From Actinomyces sp. S6-Spd3 (GTDB lineage Bacteria > Actinomycetota > Actinomycetes > Actinomycetales > Actinomycetaceae): DNA of 64,000 nt. Positions 26,430 to 35,087 of the stretch are shown one piece after another. The stretch is taken from assembly GCF_000758755.1 (NCBI RefSeq), contig NZ_JRMV01000275.1, positions 153,486 to 217,485 of the forward strand. The letters run 5' to 3'. The first letter of the stretch is position 1, and each line of letters begins with the position of its first letter. The translations under genes were made by a program, and so were the position numbers. The notes beneath the pieces are model-generated. The model did no database searches. It was given only the letters and a program-made list of their open reading frames with translations, and was not told where the DNA came from.

Positions 26430-27943
26430 GACTCATCCTTTTCGGCGCCGCTCGCGTCTTCGCCTGCCAAGCCTTCAGAGTAGGCAACAGCGCGCACCGC
26501 TGCAGCTAAAGCACCCCCAACGCGTGCCCGAATGCGTTGTCCCTGTTCGAGATAATCTTCGAAGATGAGTTCTCCTTCTTCGTGCACTCGATGGATCAAA
26601 GCGCCATGAGCATAGGGAACGACACAATCAATGACTTCGGTTGGCCGTGGGAGCATGTCGGCAATCGCATGCTGGAGCTCAGCGATCCCCTCCCCTGTGG
26701 CCGCGCTGACAAGCACGGCGTGGGGAACCAAGGAACGTACGAATGCTCGTTGTTCGGAGGAAGCGAGATCGACCTTGTTAAAGACAATCAGTTCTGGGAT
26801 GTCCCGCGCCCCGTCAATCGTCTCAAAAACGGAATGCACCGCTTGAATCTGCCCAACGGGATCAGGGTGTGCGGCATCAACAACGTGGACGATAACGTCA
26901 GCTTGCCCCACTTCTTCCAAAGTCGAGCGAAAAGCCTCGACAAGCTGAGTGGGAAGACGCGAGACAAAACCGACGGTGTCGGAAAGCGTGTACGCGCGTC
27001 CGTCTTCGGTCTGAGTGCGTCGAACAGTAGGATCCAAGGTCGCAAATAGAGCATCTTCAACCAGCACTCCCGCCCCGGTTAAAGCATTGAGAAGTGTCGA
27101 TTTCCCAGCATTCGTGTAACCGGCAATCGCAACCGCCGGAATTTTCGAGCGCTCGCGATTGGCGCGCTGAGCGCGGCGCGCCGGCTCCATCCGACGGATT
27201 TGCTCGCGCAGCTTCGCCATTCGAGTACGAATGCGACGACGATCCAATTCGATTTTTGTCTCACCTGGACCACGTGAACCGATGCCTTCACCTGAAGCAA
27301 CTCGTCCACCGGCTTGGCGAGACATCGATTCGCCCCAACCACGCAATCGTGGAAGAAGATACTCAAGTTGTGCCAGCTCAACTTGAGCCTTGCCTTCACG
27401 TGATTTAGCGTGCTGTGCAAAAATATCCAAGATCAACGCAGTGCGATCAACAACCTTCACTTTGACGACATCTTCAAGACCACGGCGTTGCGAAGGAGCC
27501 AAATCTCCATCGACAATCACGGTATCAGCCCCGTCTGCCGCGACAAGTTCGGCAAGTTCACGTGCTTTTCCCGAGCCTAAATAAGTTGCTGGATCAGGAT
27601 GGCTTCGTTTCTGAATCACACCATCAAGAACTTGAGATCCTGCTGTCTGTGCCAAAGCAGCGAGCTCACGCAGCGAGTTTTCTGCTTCTTCTTCACTCCC
27701 GCTTGTCCGCAAGCCAACAAGAACAACTTTTTCAAGGCGAATTTGCCGGTACTCGACCTCTGAGATTTCTTCAAGTTCCGTCGACAAACCTTGGATACGC
27801 CTGGTACCTGCTCGTGCCTCTCGCTCGAGTTCACCGGCTTGCGAGTAGTGTTCTTGCCCTGCTGTCGATTCCAATGCGGTTCCGGTACGCGCAAGAATTC
27901 GCGCGACAACGCCTCGTGCCCGCTCAGTGGAATCTTCTGACAT
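26426..27943 (-). CDS. hflX: Ribosome-associated GTPase HflX
   Basis: GTPase that splits stalled ribosomes; mycobacterial relatives affect macrolide response. 505 residues from the ATG at 27943, which follows a GGAG site. The HflX N-terminal domain reads KVVLVGLRTSG, VQLAQLEYLLPRLRG follows, then the G-domain with P-loop AGYTNAGKSTLLNAL, the DTVGFV switch and NKVD. The open frame continues far upstream to 28387 but that part is the mirror of the divergent methyltransferase gene and has no family similarity. Confidence 0.95.
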   Translation of the reverse strand: MSEDSTERARGVVARILARTGTALESTAGQEHYSQAGELEREARAGTRRIQGLSTELEEISEVEYRQIRLEKVVLVGLRTSGSEEEAENSLRELAALAQTAGSQVLDGVIQKRSHPDPATYLGSGKARELAELVAADGADTVIVDGDLAPSQRRGLEDVVKVKVVDRTALILDIFAQHAKSREGKAQVELAQLEYLLPRLRGWGESMSRQAGGRVASGEGIGSRGPGETKIELDRRRIRTRMAKLREQIRRMEPARRAQRANRERSKIPAVAIAGYTNAGKSTLLNALTGAGVLVEDALFATLDPTVRRTQTEDGRAYTLSDTVGFVSRLPTQLVEAFRSTLEEVGQADVIVHVVDAAHPDPVGQIQAVHSVFETIDGARDIPELIVFNKVDLASSEQRAFVRSLVPHAVLVSAATGEGIAELQHAIADMLPRPTEVIDCVVPYAHGALIHRVHEEGELIFEDYLEQGQRIRARVGGALAAAVRAVAYSEGLAGEDASGAEKDES

Positions 27944-28070
27944 CAATCGTCTCCAAAAGTCGTGAGAATAGTGTTTTCTATTTTCCCATGTTTGCTGTCT
28001 TCTCGGGCTTCCTTGTGGACAAGTCGCGTTGTTTCGCTGCTCCCACCCCACGTCAAGTAGTCTTAACAGC

Positions 28071-28688
28071 GTGGATGAACAGTACTTCACCGATTCGCAA
28101 CCAGCCTCCGCCGACGAACTGCATCTTCTTCGCGACCATGTTCGGGGCTTCGACCTCGAAATGTGGGTAAGCGATCGCGTTTTTTCTGGCGGACGCATTG
28201 ACTTGGGGACACGCCAGCTCATTGCCGAGGCCCCCGATCTTCCCGCGCGTGGAACCTTCCTTGATTTGGGCTGCGGCTGGGGTCCCCTTGCTGTCACGAT
28301 GGCTCTGGAGTCTCCCGAGGCCAGTGTGTGGGCGGTCGACGTTAACTCTCGCGCAGTCGATCTGACCGCACGCAACGCCTCTCTCAATGAGGCAGATAAT
28401 GTTCAAGCACTCCACGCCGAGGAAGCCTTAAAAATCGTTGCGGCTCAGGGAGTAACCTTTGATGTCATTTGGTCAAACCCGCCAATCCGCATCGGTAAGA
28501 AAGCTCTCCACGAGTTACTGACCACGTGGCTTTCCCTTTTGAGCCACGACGGTGTCGCCTACCTTGTCGTTCAAAAGAACCTTGGGGCGGATTCTTTGAC
28601 TTCGTGGCTTTGCGATCAGGGGTTTCCTTCCGAAAAGATTGCGTCAAAGAAGGGCTACCGGATTATCGAGGTGCGCGCCCAGGCCTAA
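28071..28688 (+). CDS. RsmC-like class I methyltransferase (MTS domain)
   Basis: About 205 residues, corresponding to the catalytic C-terminal half of RsmC/RlmG-type rRNA guanine-N2 methyltransferases; short actinobacterial versions are common. The SAM loop FLDLGCGWGPLAV and the catalytic SNPPIRIGKKALHELL (NPP motif) are clear. I chose the GTG at 28071 (V-D-E-Q-Y-F), which fits actinobacterial relatives; the frame opens 14 codons earlier. There is no good ribosome site, so it may be a leaderless message. It is divergent from hflX with a 127-base gap. Confidence 0.85.
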   Translation: MDEQYFTDSQPASADELHLLRDHVRGFDLEMWVSDRVFSGGRIDLGTRQLIAEAPDLPARGTFLDLGCGWGPLAVTMALESPEASVWAVDVNSRAVDLTARNASLNEADNVQALHAEEALKIVAAQGVTFDVIWSNPPIRIGKKALHELLTTWLSLLSHDGVAYLVVQKNLGADSLTSWLCDQGFPSEKIASKKGYRIIEVRAQA

Positions 28689-28719
28689 AAGCTGCGAAGT
28701 CGCCTTCTTGAACCACGGC

Positions 28720-29730
28720 CTATGCGATATCAAAAAGAGAGCAGGAGCGAAGGACGGTTTCTCGCGCAAGGCTAAGCGCGGCCTCGGCAGACATGGAAGT
28801 GTCACGCGAGGAACGATCAATCCACACAATGCGCGGGTCGCGACGCAACCACTTGATCTGCCTGCGCGCAAGCTGTCTGGTGGCTAGGGCAACAGAGTCA
28901 ATCGCCTGCTCAGTTGTGAGTTCTCCATCAATAACCGCGAGCGCTTGAGCATAGCCAGTTGCTTTTGCGGCAGTTTTTGCTGCCCTCAAACCTTGCTTGT
29001 CCAGTTCTCGTGTTTCCTCGACAAGCCCCTGCTCAAACATCACCTGTGTACGCAGCCAAATCCGTTGATCAAGTTCTTCAAGCGGCCAGCGTAGAGCAAT
29101 CATGACCGCCGGCGCAGCATACACATACTGAGGCATCGACGAGGAGAAGGGCTTTCCAGTCAGCTCGATCACTTCAAGTGCGCGGATGATCCGCCGAGCG
29201 TTATGCGCATCGATACGTGAGGCAGAAAGAGGGTCCAATTCTTCGAGGCGCGCAAAGAGCTGCTCCACTCCCCCAGGACTTCGTGATTCTTCCTCGAGCC
29301 TGCTGCGTAGCTCCATATCGGTACCGGGAAAATCTAAATGGTCTAAAAGAGCACGCTGGTATAGTCCAGAACCACCTGCAACAACAGTCAGGTTTGAACG
29401 CGCGTGAATCTGCGCAATGTCTGCTCGTGCGTATTTTTGATATGCGGCAACGGAGGCCTCGTCACTGATATCAAGGACATCGATCTGATGATGCGGAATT
29501 CCTCGACGTTCGTTGAGCGGAGTTTTAGCCGTGCCGATATCCATTCCGCGATACAGCTGAAGCGCGTCGGCTGATACGAGTTCGCCTTGCTTGGCCCCCA
29601 TCTCCTGCGGGAGTAGTTGCGCAAGGTCTAGCGCAAGATCGCTCTTTCCCGAGGCCGTCGGTCCGACGAGCGCAACAATTAAGTTACGCTCTGCTCCAAG
29701 CCGCGCAGTTGGGGTTTCGCGGTCGATCAT
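28720..29730 (-). CDS. miaA: tRNA dimethylallyltransferase MiaA
   Basis: Adds a dimethylallyl group to A37 of tRNAs reading codons that start with U. 336 residues. The P-loop VALVGPTASGKSDLALDLA is near 19-37, followed by DALQLYRGMDIGTAKT (substrate Asp) and the GGSGLYQRALLD segment. The product is the substrate of MiaB, whose gene is immediately upstream and coupled by a one-base stop/start overlap (TAATG). It converges with the RsmC-like gene. Confidence 0.97.
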   Translation of the reverse strand: MIDRETPTARLGAERNLIVALVGPTASGKSDLALDLAQLLPQEMGAKQGELVSADALQLYRGMDIGTAKTPLNERRGIPHHQIDVLDISDEASVAAYQKYARADIAQIHARSNLTVVAGGSGLYQRALLDHLDFPGTDMELRSRLEEESRSPGGVEQLFARLEELDPLSASRIDAHNARRIIRALEVIELTGKPFSSSMPQYVYAAPAVMIALRWPLEELDQRIWLRTQVMFEQGLVEETRELDKQGLRAAKTAAKATGYAQALAVIDGELTTEQAIDSVALATRQLARRQIKWLRRDPRIVWIDRSSRDTSMSAEAALSLARETVLRSCSLFDIA

Positions 29731-31262
29731 TACGCCCCTGAGGAACCGACGCGGATCCGCGGAATTCCCAAAGAAATCTTTGAGTCTTCCTCATGGGCTT
29801 GACGCGCCTGCCAAGCATCGCCTGCGCGTGTACGACGTAATTCAAAGAGCCCGCCCTCTTCTAAGGCAGAGTCGGCAATGAGGTGATGGGGAGCGCCATA
29901 AGTGACGCGCGCACGGAGCATATCCCCGGGACGAGGCCGATCGGCTTCACTCATACCAAGAGGAAGAGCGACGTGGACCAAACGATTGTCGCGCGCGCGA
30001 CCAGAAATGCGGTGTGTGCTGCCGTCCTTTCGACCTTCGCCCGCGGCGACAAGGACTTCGACTTCCTGTCCAGCCAGAGCCGCATTGTCTTCTGCGCAAA
30101 TACGCTCTTGGAGCGCAAGGAGGCGCTTGTATCTTTCGAGTGCGATGTCTTGGGGCACTTGATCGTCACGGTCAGCAGCTGGAGTTCCGGGGCGCGGCGA
30201 GTAGAGGAATGTAAAGGCTGAGGTGAAGCGAGCTTCTTCAACGACTTCCAGAGTCTGTTGGAAGTCTTCCTCTGTTTCACCGGGGAATCCGACAATGATG
30301 TCAGTTGTAATGGCAGCGTCTGGGATTGCTGCACGTACGCGTGACAGAATCCCCATGAAACGTTCACGACGGTAGGAACGCCGCATCTGTCGCAAGATTG
30401 CATCCGAGCCTGATTGAAGGGGCATGTGTAAGGAGGGCATGACCGTCGGGGTCTGTGCCATCGCTTCGATGACGTCGTCGGTAAAAGCTGCGGGATGCGG
30501 ACTGGTGAAGCGCACACGCTCGAGGCCTTCGATCTGTCCCACTGCCCGCAAGAGGTCAGAGAAGGCACCTCGTTGTCCGAAGCTCACGCCATAAGAATTG
30601 ACGTTTTGCCCCAAGAGAGTGATTTCGATGGCGCCTTCATCAACGACGGCCTGGACTTCTTCGAGAATCTCACCGGGACGGCGGTCTCTTTCTTTTCCTC
30701 GCAGATGGGGAACGATGCAGAAGGTGCAGGTGTTATTGCAACCAACTGAAATCGATACCCACGCCGCGTACGCGCTTTCACGATGAGTAGGAAGCGTTGA
30801 GGGGAAGACCTTCAGCGACTCTTCAATTTCTACTGCGGCCTGGCGGTTGTGCTCGGCTCGGCGCAATAGAGCGGGGAGCACATCGATATTGTGAGTGCCG
30901 AAAACCGCATCAACCCAGGGTGCCTTCTCGATGATGCCATCGCGCATTTGCTGAGCGAGGCATCCTCCGACAGCAATCTGCATTCCGGGACGTTCGCGCT
31001 TGACTGCTGCTAATTGTCCAAGATTGCCGAAAAGACGTGTGGCGGCATTTTCACGAACGGAGCAGGTGTTAATGACGATAACGTCCGCGCCCATGTCTCC
31101 CGCATCTGTTGCTCGCGCAGCTGCGGCGGGTACGCGTTCGACAGGAACCAGACCTGCCTTCTCTAAAAGCCCTGAAATACGTTCAGAGTCGTGCTCATTC
31201 ATCTGGCACCCAAGGGTGCGCACCGCATAGGTCCGCGGGAAGTCCATCATTTCAACACTCAT
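29730..31262 (-). CDS. miaB: tRNA methylthiotransferase MiaB
   Basis: Radical-SAM enzyme that methylthiolates i6A37 in tRNA. 510 residues from the ATG at 31262. The N-terminal UPF0004 domain contains [23 protein letters not shown] and GGCLAQ (three Cys for the auxiliary cluster). The radical-SAM cluster motif is CNNTCTFC, and a C-terminal TRAM domain follows. An in-frame upstream stretch to 31415 overlaps cinA and is rejected. It is downstream of cinA by 11 bases and coupled to miaA. Confidence 0.96.
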   Translation of the reverse strand: MSVEMMDFPRTYAVRTLGCQMNEHDSERISGLLEKAGLVPVERVPAAAARATDAGDMGADVIVINTCSVRENAATRLFGNLGQLAAVKRERPGMQIAVGGCLAQQMRDGIIEKAPWVDAVFGTHNIDVLPALLRRAEHNRQAAVEIEESLKVFPSTLPTHRESAYAAWVSISVGCNNTCTFCIVPHLRGKERDRRPGEILEEVQAVVDEGAIEITLLGQNVNSYGVSFGQRGAFSDLLRAVGQIEGLERVRFTSPHPAAFTDDVIEAMAQTPTVMPSLHMPLQSGSDAILRQMRRSYRRERFMGILSRVRAAIPDAAITTDIIVGFPGETEEDFQQTLEVVEEARFTSAFTFLYSPRPGTPAADRDDQVPQDIALERYKRLLALQERICAEDNAALAGQEVEVLVAAGEGRKDGSTHRISGRARDNRLVHVALPLGMSEADRPRPGDMLRARVTYGAPHHLIADSALEEGGLFELRRTRAGDAWQARQAHEEDSKISLGIPRIRVGSSGA

Positions 31263-31273
31263 CGTCGGAAATT

Positions 31274-31774
31274 CTAACGTGCCGAGGCCAAAAGTTCCGT
31301 CTTGAGGAGATCGCTGAGAAGAGCAAGCGCGCCACACACTGCACCCGCTCGCACCTGATCGCGCTCCCCCGACAGATTCAGCTGCCGTGAAGTACTTCCT
31401 CCGTTCCATGCGCAAGCAACGAAAACAGTACCGGCCGGGTGCCCGTCCGAGGGCCCGGGACCGGCAACTCCAGTCGTTGAGAGTGCAAAATCTGAATCCA
31501 TGAGTGAGCGAACCCCCATGGCCATCTGCTTCGCAACTTCCGGATCAACCGGCCCGGTAGCTGCTAACCTCCGCTCACTTACTCCCAACACTGAGTGCTT
31601 CGTATCTGTTGCATAGGTGCACACTCCCCCGCGAAATACGTGAGAGGCACCCGGCACTTCCACAAATGCGGCCGCAAGCAAGCCGCCCGTAAGGGATTCA
31701 GCGACGGCGATAGTTTTCTTGTGCGCCTCAAGCAAATTAATCAGTTCCGCGCACGATACTTCTTCACAGCTCAT
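31274..31774 (-). CDS. cinA: CinA C-terminal-domain protein (NMN amidohydrolase PncC type)
   Basis: 166 residues from the ATG at 31774 with an AGGA site; it overlaps the recX end by 11 bases. It contains only the CinA C-terminal domain: [17 protein letters not shown] (active-site Ser region), [17 protein letters not shown], and [21 protein letters not shown]. Members deamidate nicotinamide mononucleotide and recycle NAD by-products. In many actinobacteria it lies between pgsA and clgR; here it sits between miaB and recX. Confidence 0.92.
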   Translation of the reverse strand: MSCEEVSCAELINLLEAHKKTIAVAESLTGGLLAAAFVEVPGASHVFRGGVCTYATDTKHSVLGVSERRLAATGPVDPEVAKQMAMGVRSLMDSDFALSTTGVAGPGPSDGHPAGTVFVACAWNGGSTSRQLNLSGERDQVRAGAVCGALALLSDLLKTELLASAR

Positions 31775-32363
31775 CGCAGTCCTCACTTTCAAGCAGTTCG
31801 TCAATGACGCGAATACACACTTGAGGTGCGTACCCTTTTCGAGCGAGCATCGAAAAAAGTCGCCGACGAATCACCTGTCGATCATGCATCGTCAGTGAGC
31901 GTATCTTCTTTTCTGCCAACGCATGCGCCCGTGAATACTCTTCGTCAGCATCAATTTCTGAGAGTACTTGGGCAATGATCTGCGAGGAAAGTCCCTTACG
32001 GGAAAGATCCATCTTGAGTGCAGATCCAGTTTTTCCTCCGGCTTCAAAACGCCCCCGAGCAAAAGCGCGAGCAAAGGCAAGGTCGTCGACAAGACCAAGC
32101 TCTGCCAAGCGTTCGATGACCTCGCGTGCGGTCTCAGAGGAAAAACCCCGCGAAGTCATCGCGCTTTCGAGCTCGTGTTGTGAGCGAGCGCGCACATCGA
32201 GTTGACGCAGCGCGACTTCTTTTGCGGCGTCAAATGCTGCCTTACCTTCTAGGGCAGCATTGCGTTCACGCATAAGAGCCTGTCGCTGGGCGGGGCTACG
32301 AGTGCGTTCACGCGGACGCACATCTTCCTCAGATGTTGTTTCCGGGTCGTAGTAGCGGACCAT
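31764..32363 (-). CDS. recX: Regulatory protein RecX
   Basis: RecA modulator of 199 residues built of three-helix repeats. Family patterns are visible: ALRQLDVRARSQHELESAM, RLAELGLVDDLAFARAFARG, and SRKGLSSQIIAQVL, then KGYAPQVCIRVIDEL. The N-terminal 45 residues are charged and probably flexible. It lies three bases after recA, as usual, so it is cotranscribed with recA and would be induced by DNA damage. Confidence 0.95.
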   Translation of the reverse strand: MVRYYDPETTSEEDVRPRERTRSPAQRQALMRERNAALEGKAAFDAAKEVALRQLDVRARSQHELESAMTSRGFSSETAREVIERLAELGLVDDLAFARAFARGRFEAGGKTGSALKMDLSRKGLSSQIIAQVLSEIDADEEYSRAHALAEKKIRSLTMHDRQVIRRRLFSMLARKGYAPQVCIRVIDELLESEDCDEL

Positions 32364-32366
32364 TGA

Positions 32367-33458
32367 CTAGAAGCCGGCGTCCTCAATCGAGGAATCCATT
32401 TCAACAGCAGCGGCATCATCTTGAGGCTGGTCTTGAAGTCCAATTCCTAGAGAGACGAGGATCTTCTGTTCAATTTCATCTGCAAGCTCAGGATTATCGG
32501 ACAAGAACTGGCGTACGTTTTCCTTGCCCTGTCCGAGCTGGTCATCCCCGTAGGTGAACCATGAACCGGATTTACGAATAATTCCAGTTTCGACGCCCAT
32601 ATCAATGATGGAGCCTTCTCGTGAAATGCCCTTGCCGTAGACAATGTCGAACTCAGCCTGCTTGAAAGGCGGAGCCATCTTGTTCTTAACGATCTTTGCA
32701 CGCGTCCGGTTACCAACCGGCGCGCCTGCTTCCTTGAGCGTCTCAATCCTACGAACGTCGATACGGACCGAGGCGTAGAACTTCAGTGCCTTACCACCGG
32801 TTGTTGTTTCCGGGTTACCAAAGAAAACACCGATCTTTTCACGCAGCTGGTTGATAAAAATGGCAGTCGTTCCTGTGGCCGAAAGGGCACCGGTAATCTT
32901 ACGCAGAGCCTGGCTCATCAAACGAGCCTGCAAGCCAACGTGCGAATCCCCCATTTCGCCTTCAATTTCAGCTTTGGGAACAAGAGCTGCAACGGAGTCA
33001 ATGACGATGATGTCAATGCCTCCGGAACGGATGAGCATGTCTGCAATTTCAAGAGCTTGCTCGCCGGTGTCAGGCTGAGAGACAAGAAGATTATCTGTAT
33101 CGACGCCAAGGGCACGCGCGTAGACCGGGTCCAGTGCATGTTCGGCATCGATAAAAGCTGCGTTACCTCCAGCCTTTTGCGCACTGGCAACAGCGTGCAA
33201 GGCGACAGTGGTCTTACCAGAGGATTCTGGACCGTAGATTTCGATGACTCGGCCACGTGGCAAACCGCCAATTCCCAGCGCAACATCCAGCGCTAGAGAA
33301 CCGGTAGGAATCACCTGAACTGGCGGACGTGAGTCGTCTCCCAGTCGCATGACGGACCCTTTACCAAACTGTTTGTCAATTTGCGACAGGGCAAGTTCCA
33401 AAGCCTTATTGCGATCCCCATTAGCTGATGATGAGGAGCCCTTACGCGGCGCTGCCAT
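32367..33458 (-). CDS. recA: Recombinase RecA
   Basis: ATP-dependent DNA strand-exchange protein and co-protease for LexA. 363 residues from the ATG at 33458 (AAAGG site); another ATG at 33491 with AGGA would add 11 residues, and I cannot exclude it. Motifs: [16 protein letters not shown], Walker [19 protein letters not shown], and the L2-region [20 protein letters not shown]. No intein is present. An SOS box lies about 170-185 bases upstream of the start, so the transcript carries a long leader. Confidence 0.98.
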   Translation of the reverse strand: MAAPRKGSSSSANGDRNKALELALSQIDKQFGKGSVMRLGDDSRPPVQVIPTGSLALDVALGIGGLPRGRVIEIYGPESSGKTTVALHAVASAQKAGGNAAFIDAEHALDPVYARALGVDTDNLLVSQPDTGEQALEIADMLIRSGGIDIIVIDSVAALVPKAEIEGEMGDSHVGLQARLMSQALRKITGALSATGTTAIFINQLREKIGVFFGNPETTTGGKALKFYASVRIDVRRIETLKEAGAPVGNRTRAKIVKNKMAPPFKQAEFDIVYGKGISREGSIIDMGVETGIIRKSGSWFTYGDDQLGQGKENVRQFLSDNPELADEIEQKILVSLGIGLQDQPQDDAAAVEMDSSIEDAGF

Positions 33459-33582
33459 GGTGGTACCTTTCGTCGAAGCCTCTCCGGCCATTACTGTCCT
33501 GGTCTATGTAGTAGATCCCCTCTCCGAGGACTACTCAGTGAAGTTATGCTCGACCACTGGCATTTGCGAACAGTTTTCTTCT

Positions 33583-33622
33583 TCTGTGGAAAACTTGCCC
33601 ACATTTCACTGCTTCCACAGAA
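33583..33622. repeat. Inverted repeat TTCTGTGGAA/TTCCACAGAA in the recA leader
   Basis: Ten-base perfect arms at 33583-33592 and 33613-33622 with a 20-base spacer. The distal arm overlaps the proposed recA -10 (TATTCT on the minus strand, 33624-33619). The minus-strand reading TTTTCCACA in the proximal arm resembles a DnaA box. It may be an operator or a 5' leader stem. Confidence 0.55.
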
Positions 33623-33626
33623 TAAA

Positions 33627-33642
33627 TGGAACAGGTGTTCGA
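33627..33642 (-). promoter_or_regulatory. LexA (SOS) box upstream of recA
   Basis: TGGAACAGGTGTTCGA on the plus strand, keeping the GAAC-N4-GTTC core with one outer deviation. On the minus strand it lies just upstream of TATTCT (33624-33619), a likely -10, so bound LexA would block the recA promoter. It also lies just 18 bases from the DUF3046 stop. Confidence 0.8.
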
Positions 33643-33659
33643 CGCACGCCGACACGCCA

Positions 33660-33908
33660 TTAACGACGAATCGCTCGACGCAGCTTTTCGCGATCTTTCG
33701 AATTCATTCGATGCACCCAGCGCACAGCCTCGTCACTACCGCTCTCACGCACAAGCTCCCCCCACACCTCGTCGGGGGAAATTCCCTGCTCCAGCGCCTC
33801 AACACAGGTCGCACGTAGCGCGGGCAGATATAGGTCTGCCGTCAACGAGCGCCCAAGAGTTGCCCCAAAGACCTCGTCGACGGCATCCCAAAACTCTGAC
33901 AGTGTCAC
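33660..33908 (-). CDS. DUF3046 family protein
   Basis: 82-residue soluble protein of unknown function found next to recA in many actinobacteria. Family pattern: [20 protein letters not shown] at the N-terminus, a central HTH-like segment rich in Leu, and [10 protein letters not shown] near the end. It overlaps clgR by four bases (ATGA) and precedes recA by 170 bases. A link to RecA function has been suggested only by position; I see no catalytic motif. Confidence 0.88.
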   Translation of the reverse strand: MTLSEFWDAVDEVFGATLGRSLTADLYLPALRATCVEALEQGISPDEVWGELVRESGSDEAVRWVHRMNSKDREKLRRAIRR

Positions 33909-34321
33909 GAGATCAAGGCCACCGGAAGCAAATCGTCGGGCACAGTATCGGGAACAACAGTTCCATCAAGGATCGCCATACGCTCTGAGACCTCGCGGAG
34001 GATGTACCACAAAGGAACGCCGAGAGCTACGCTAATTGCTTCAAGAAGTTCCGAAGATGCTTCCTTCTGACCGCGCTCGACTTCAGAGAGATAGCCCAAA
34101 GACACCTGCGCATCCGAAGAGACCTCACGAAGGGTGCGCCCCTGCTTGCGGCGGATTTCACGCAGCACATCACCAATTTCTGTGCGCAAGAGAGGCGCAA
34201 CCGGCGCTGTCTGAGAAGGTGTCATAGATTGACGATAGCCCGTCTGGGCAACCTTATGCATCGTCGATTCATTCAATGGACGCGCAGACATTGGCACAGT
34301 GTTCTTCTGCTTCTTCATCAT
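33905..34321 (-). CDS. clgR: ClgR-like XRE-family transcriptional regulator
   Basis: Helix-turn-helix activator related to ClgR, which controls clp protease genes in Corynebacterium and Streptomyces. The core reads [20 protein letters not shown], then [20 protein letters not shown], the ClgR signature. The start is unclear: ATG at 34321 has an AGGA site and gives 138 residues; ATG at 34225 gives 106 residues closer to known ClgR lengths but has no ribosome site. It overlaps DUF3046 by four bases. Upstream, an A/T-rich stretch with CGTGT/ACACG arms might be an operator. Confidence 0.88.
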   Translation of the reverse strand: MMKKQKNTVPMSARPLNESTMHKVAQTGYRQSMTPSQTAPVAPLLRTEIGDVLREIRRKQGRTLREVSSDAQVSLGYLSEVERGQKEASSELLEAISVALGVPLWYILREVSERMAILDGTVVPDTVPDDLLPVALIS

Positions 34322-34414
34322 GTCCATCCTAACGTCATCCCATCGTGTTGTATTCCCACCATACACGACAAAAATCGAAGTTGCGCCACTGGCACTCAAC
34401 TTTGGAACCGAAGC

Positions 34415-35068
34415 TCAGTTCTCCTGTTCAGCATCCTGAACCGGGGTCTCCTCACTATCGCGAGCAAGACGCATCCCCTCGCGGACGTAGGCAACACCAG
34501 ACCACAAAGTCGCAGCAAGAGCTGCTCCAGCGACACACAGCGCAGTCATCAGACCGAACGAGGCCCACGGCTTATTTGCCAGATTAAGCGCCAAGAAGTA
34601 GTCCCACGGGATCAGGAGCAAGAAAATAGCCAACACCTGAAGGAAGGTCTTGATCTTCCCTGATTGCGAAGCCGCGACAACAATTCCGCGCTTCAAGAAG
34701 AAGGCACGCATGACCGTAATTCCAAGCTCACGAATTGCGACCAGAATTGTGAACCACCAGGGCAAAACTCCCTGAATACTCAAGATGACAAAAGCGCTCA
34801 GAGTCAAGGCTTTATCCGCAATGGGGTCTGCGACGCGGCCAAAATCCGTCACGAGGCCGTAGGCGCGGGCAATCTTTCCATCAAGCTGGTCAGTACCTGC
34901 GGCAACACAAAAGACCACAAGCGCCCACCACTGCGCACTCCACAGATCCTGAAACTTGAGGTAGATAAAAATCGGTACCAGGATCAAACGCAAAACAGTA
35001 AGTGCATTCGGCACATTGATCGCAGAGACCTTCGCATGACGCTCGACACGCGACACGTGAGTAGCCAC
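34415..35068 (-). CDS. pgsA: CDP-diacylglycerol--glycerol-3-phosphate 3-phosphatidyltransferase PgsA
   Basis: Membrane enzyme making phosphatidylglycerol phosphate. 217 residues with five or six transmembrane helices. The CDP-alcohol phosphatidyltransferase motif is intact: LDGKIARAYGLVTDFGRVAD, followed by PIADK, giving the pattern DG-x2-AR-x8-G-x3-D-x3-D. It lies between ftsK and clgR, the typical actinobacterial arrangement. Confidence 0.95.
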   Translation of the reverse strand: MATHVSRVERHAKVSAINVPNALTVLRLILVPIFIYLKFQDLWSAQWWALVVFCVAAGTDQLDGKIARAYGLVTDFGRVADPIADKALTLSAFVILSIQGVLPWWFTILVAIRELGITVMRAFFLKRGIVVAASQSGKIKTFLQVLAIFLLLIPWDYFLALNLANKPWASFGLMTALCVAGAALAATLWSGVAYVREGMRLARDSEETPVQDAEQEN

Positions 35069-35087
35069 GATTATGCCCCTTTGCTGT

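Noticed and set aside
27944..28387. N-terminal extension of HflX by about 148 codons
   Set aside because: It is the reverse of the RsmC-like methyltransferase gene, shows no HflX similarity, and a well-placed ATG with GGAG exists at 27943.
31263..31415. Upstream extension of MiaB
   Set aside because: It overlaps the cinA end and is not part of the MiaB family; the ATG at 31262 gives the normal N-terminus.
33571..33586. Second SOS box in the recA leader (GCGAACAGTTTTCTTC)
   Set aside because: Only the left half matches the consensus.
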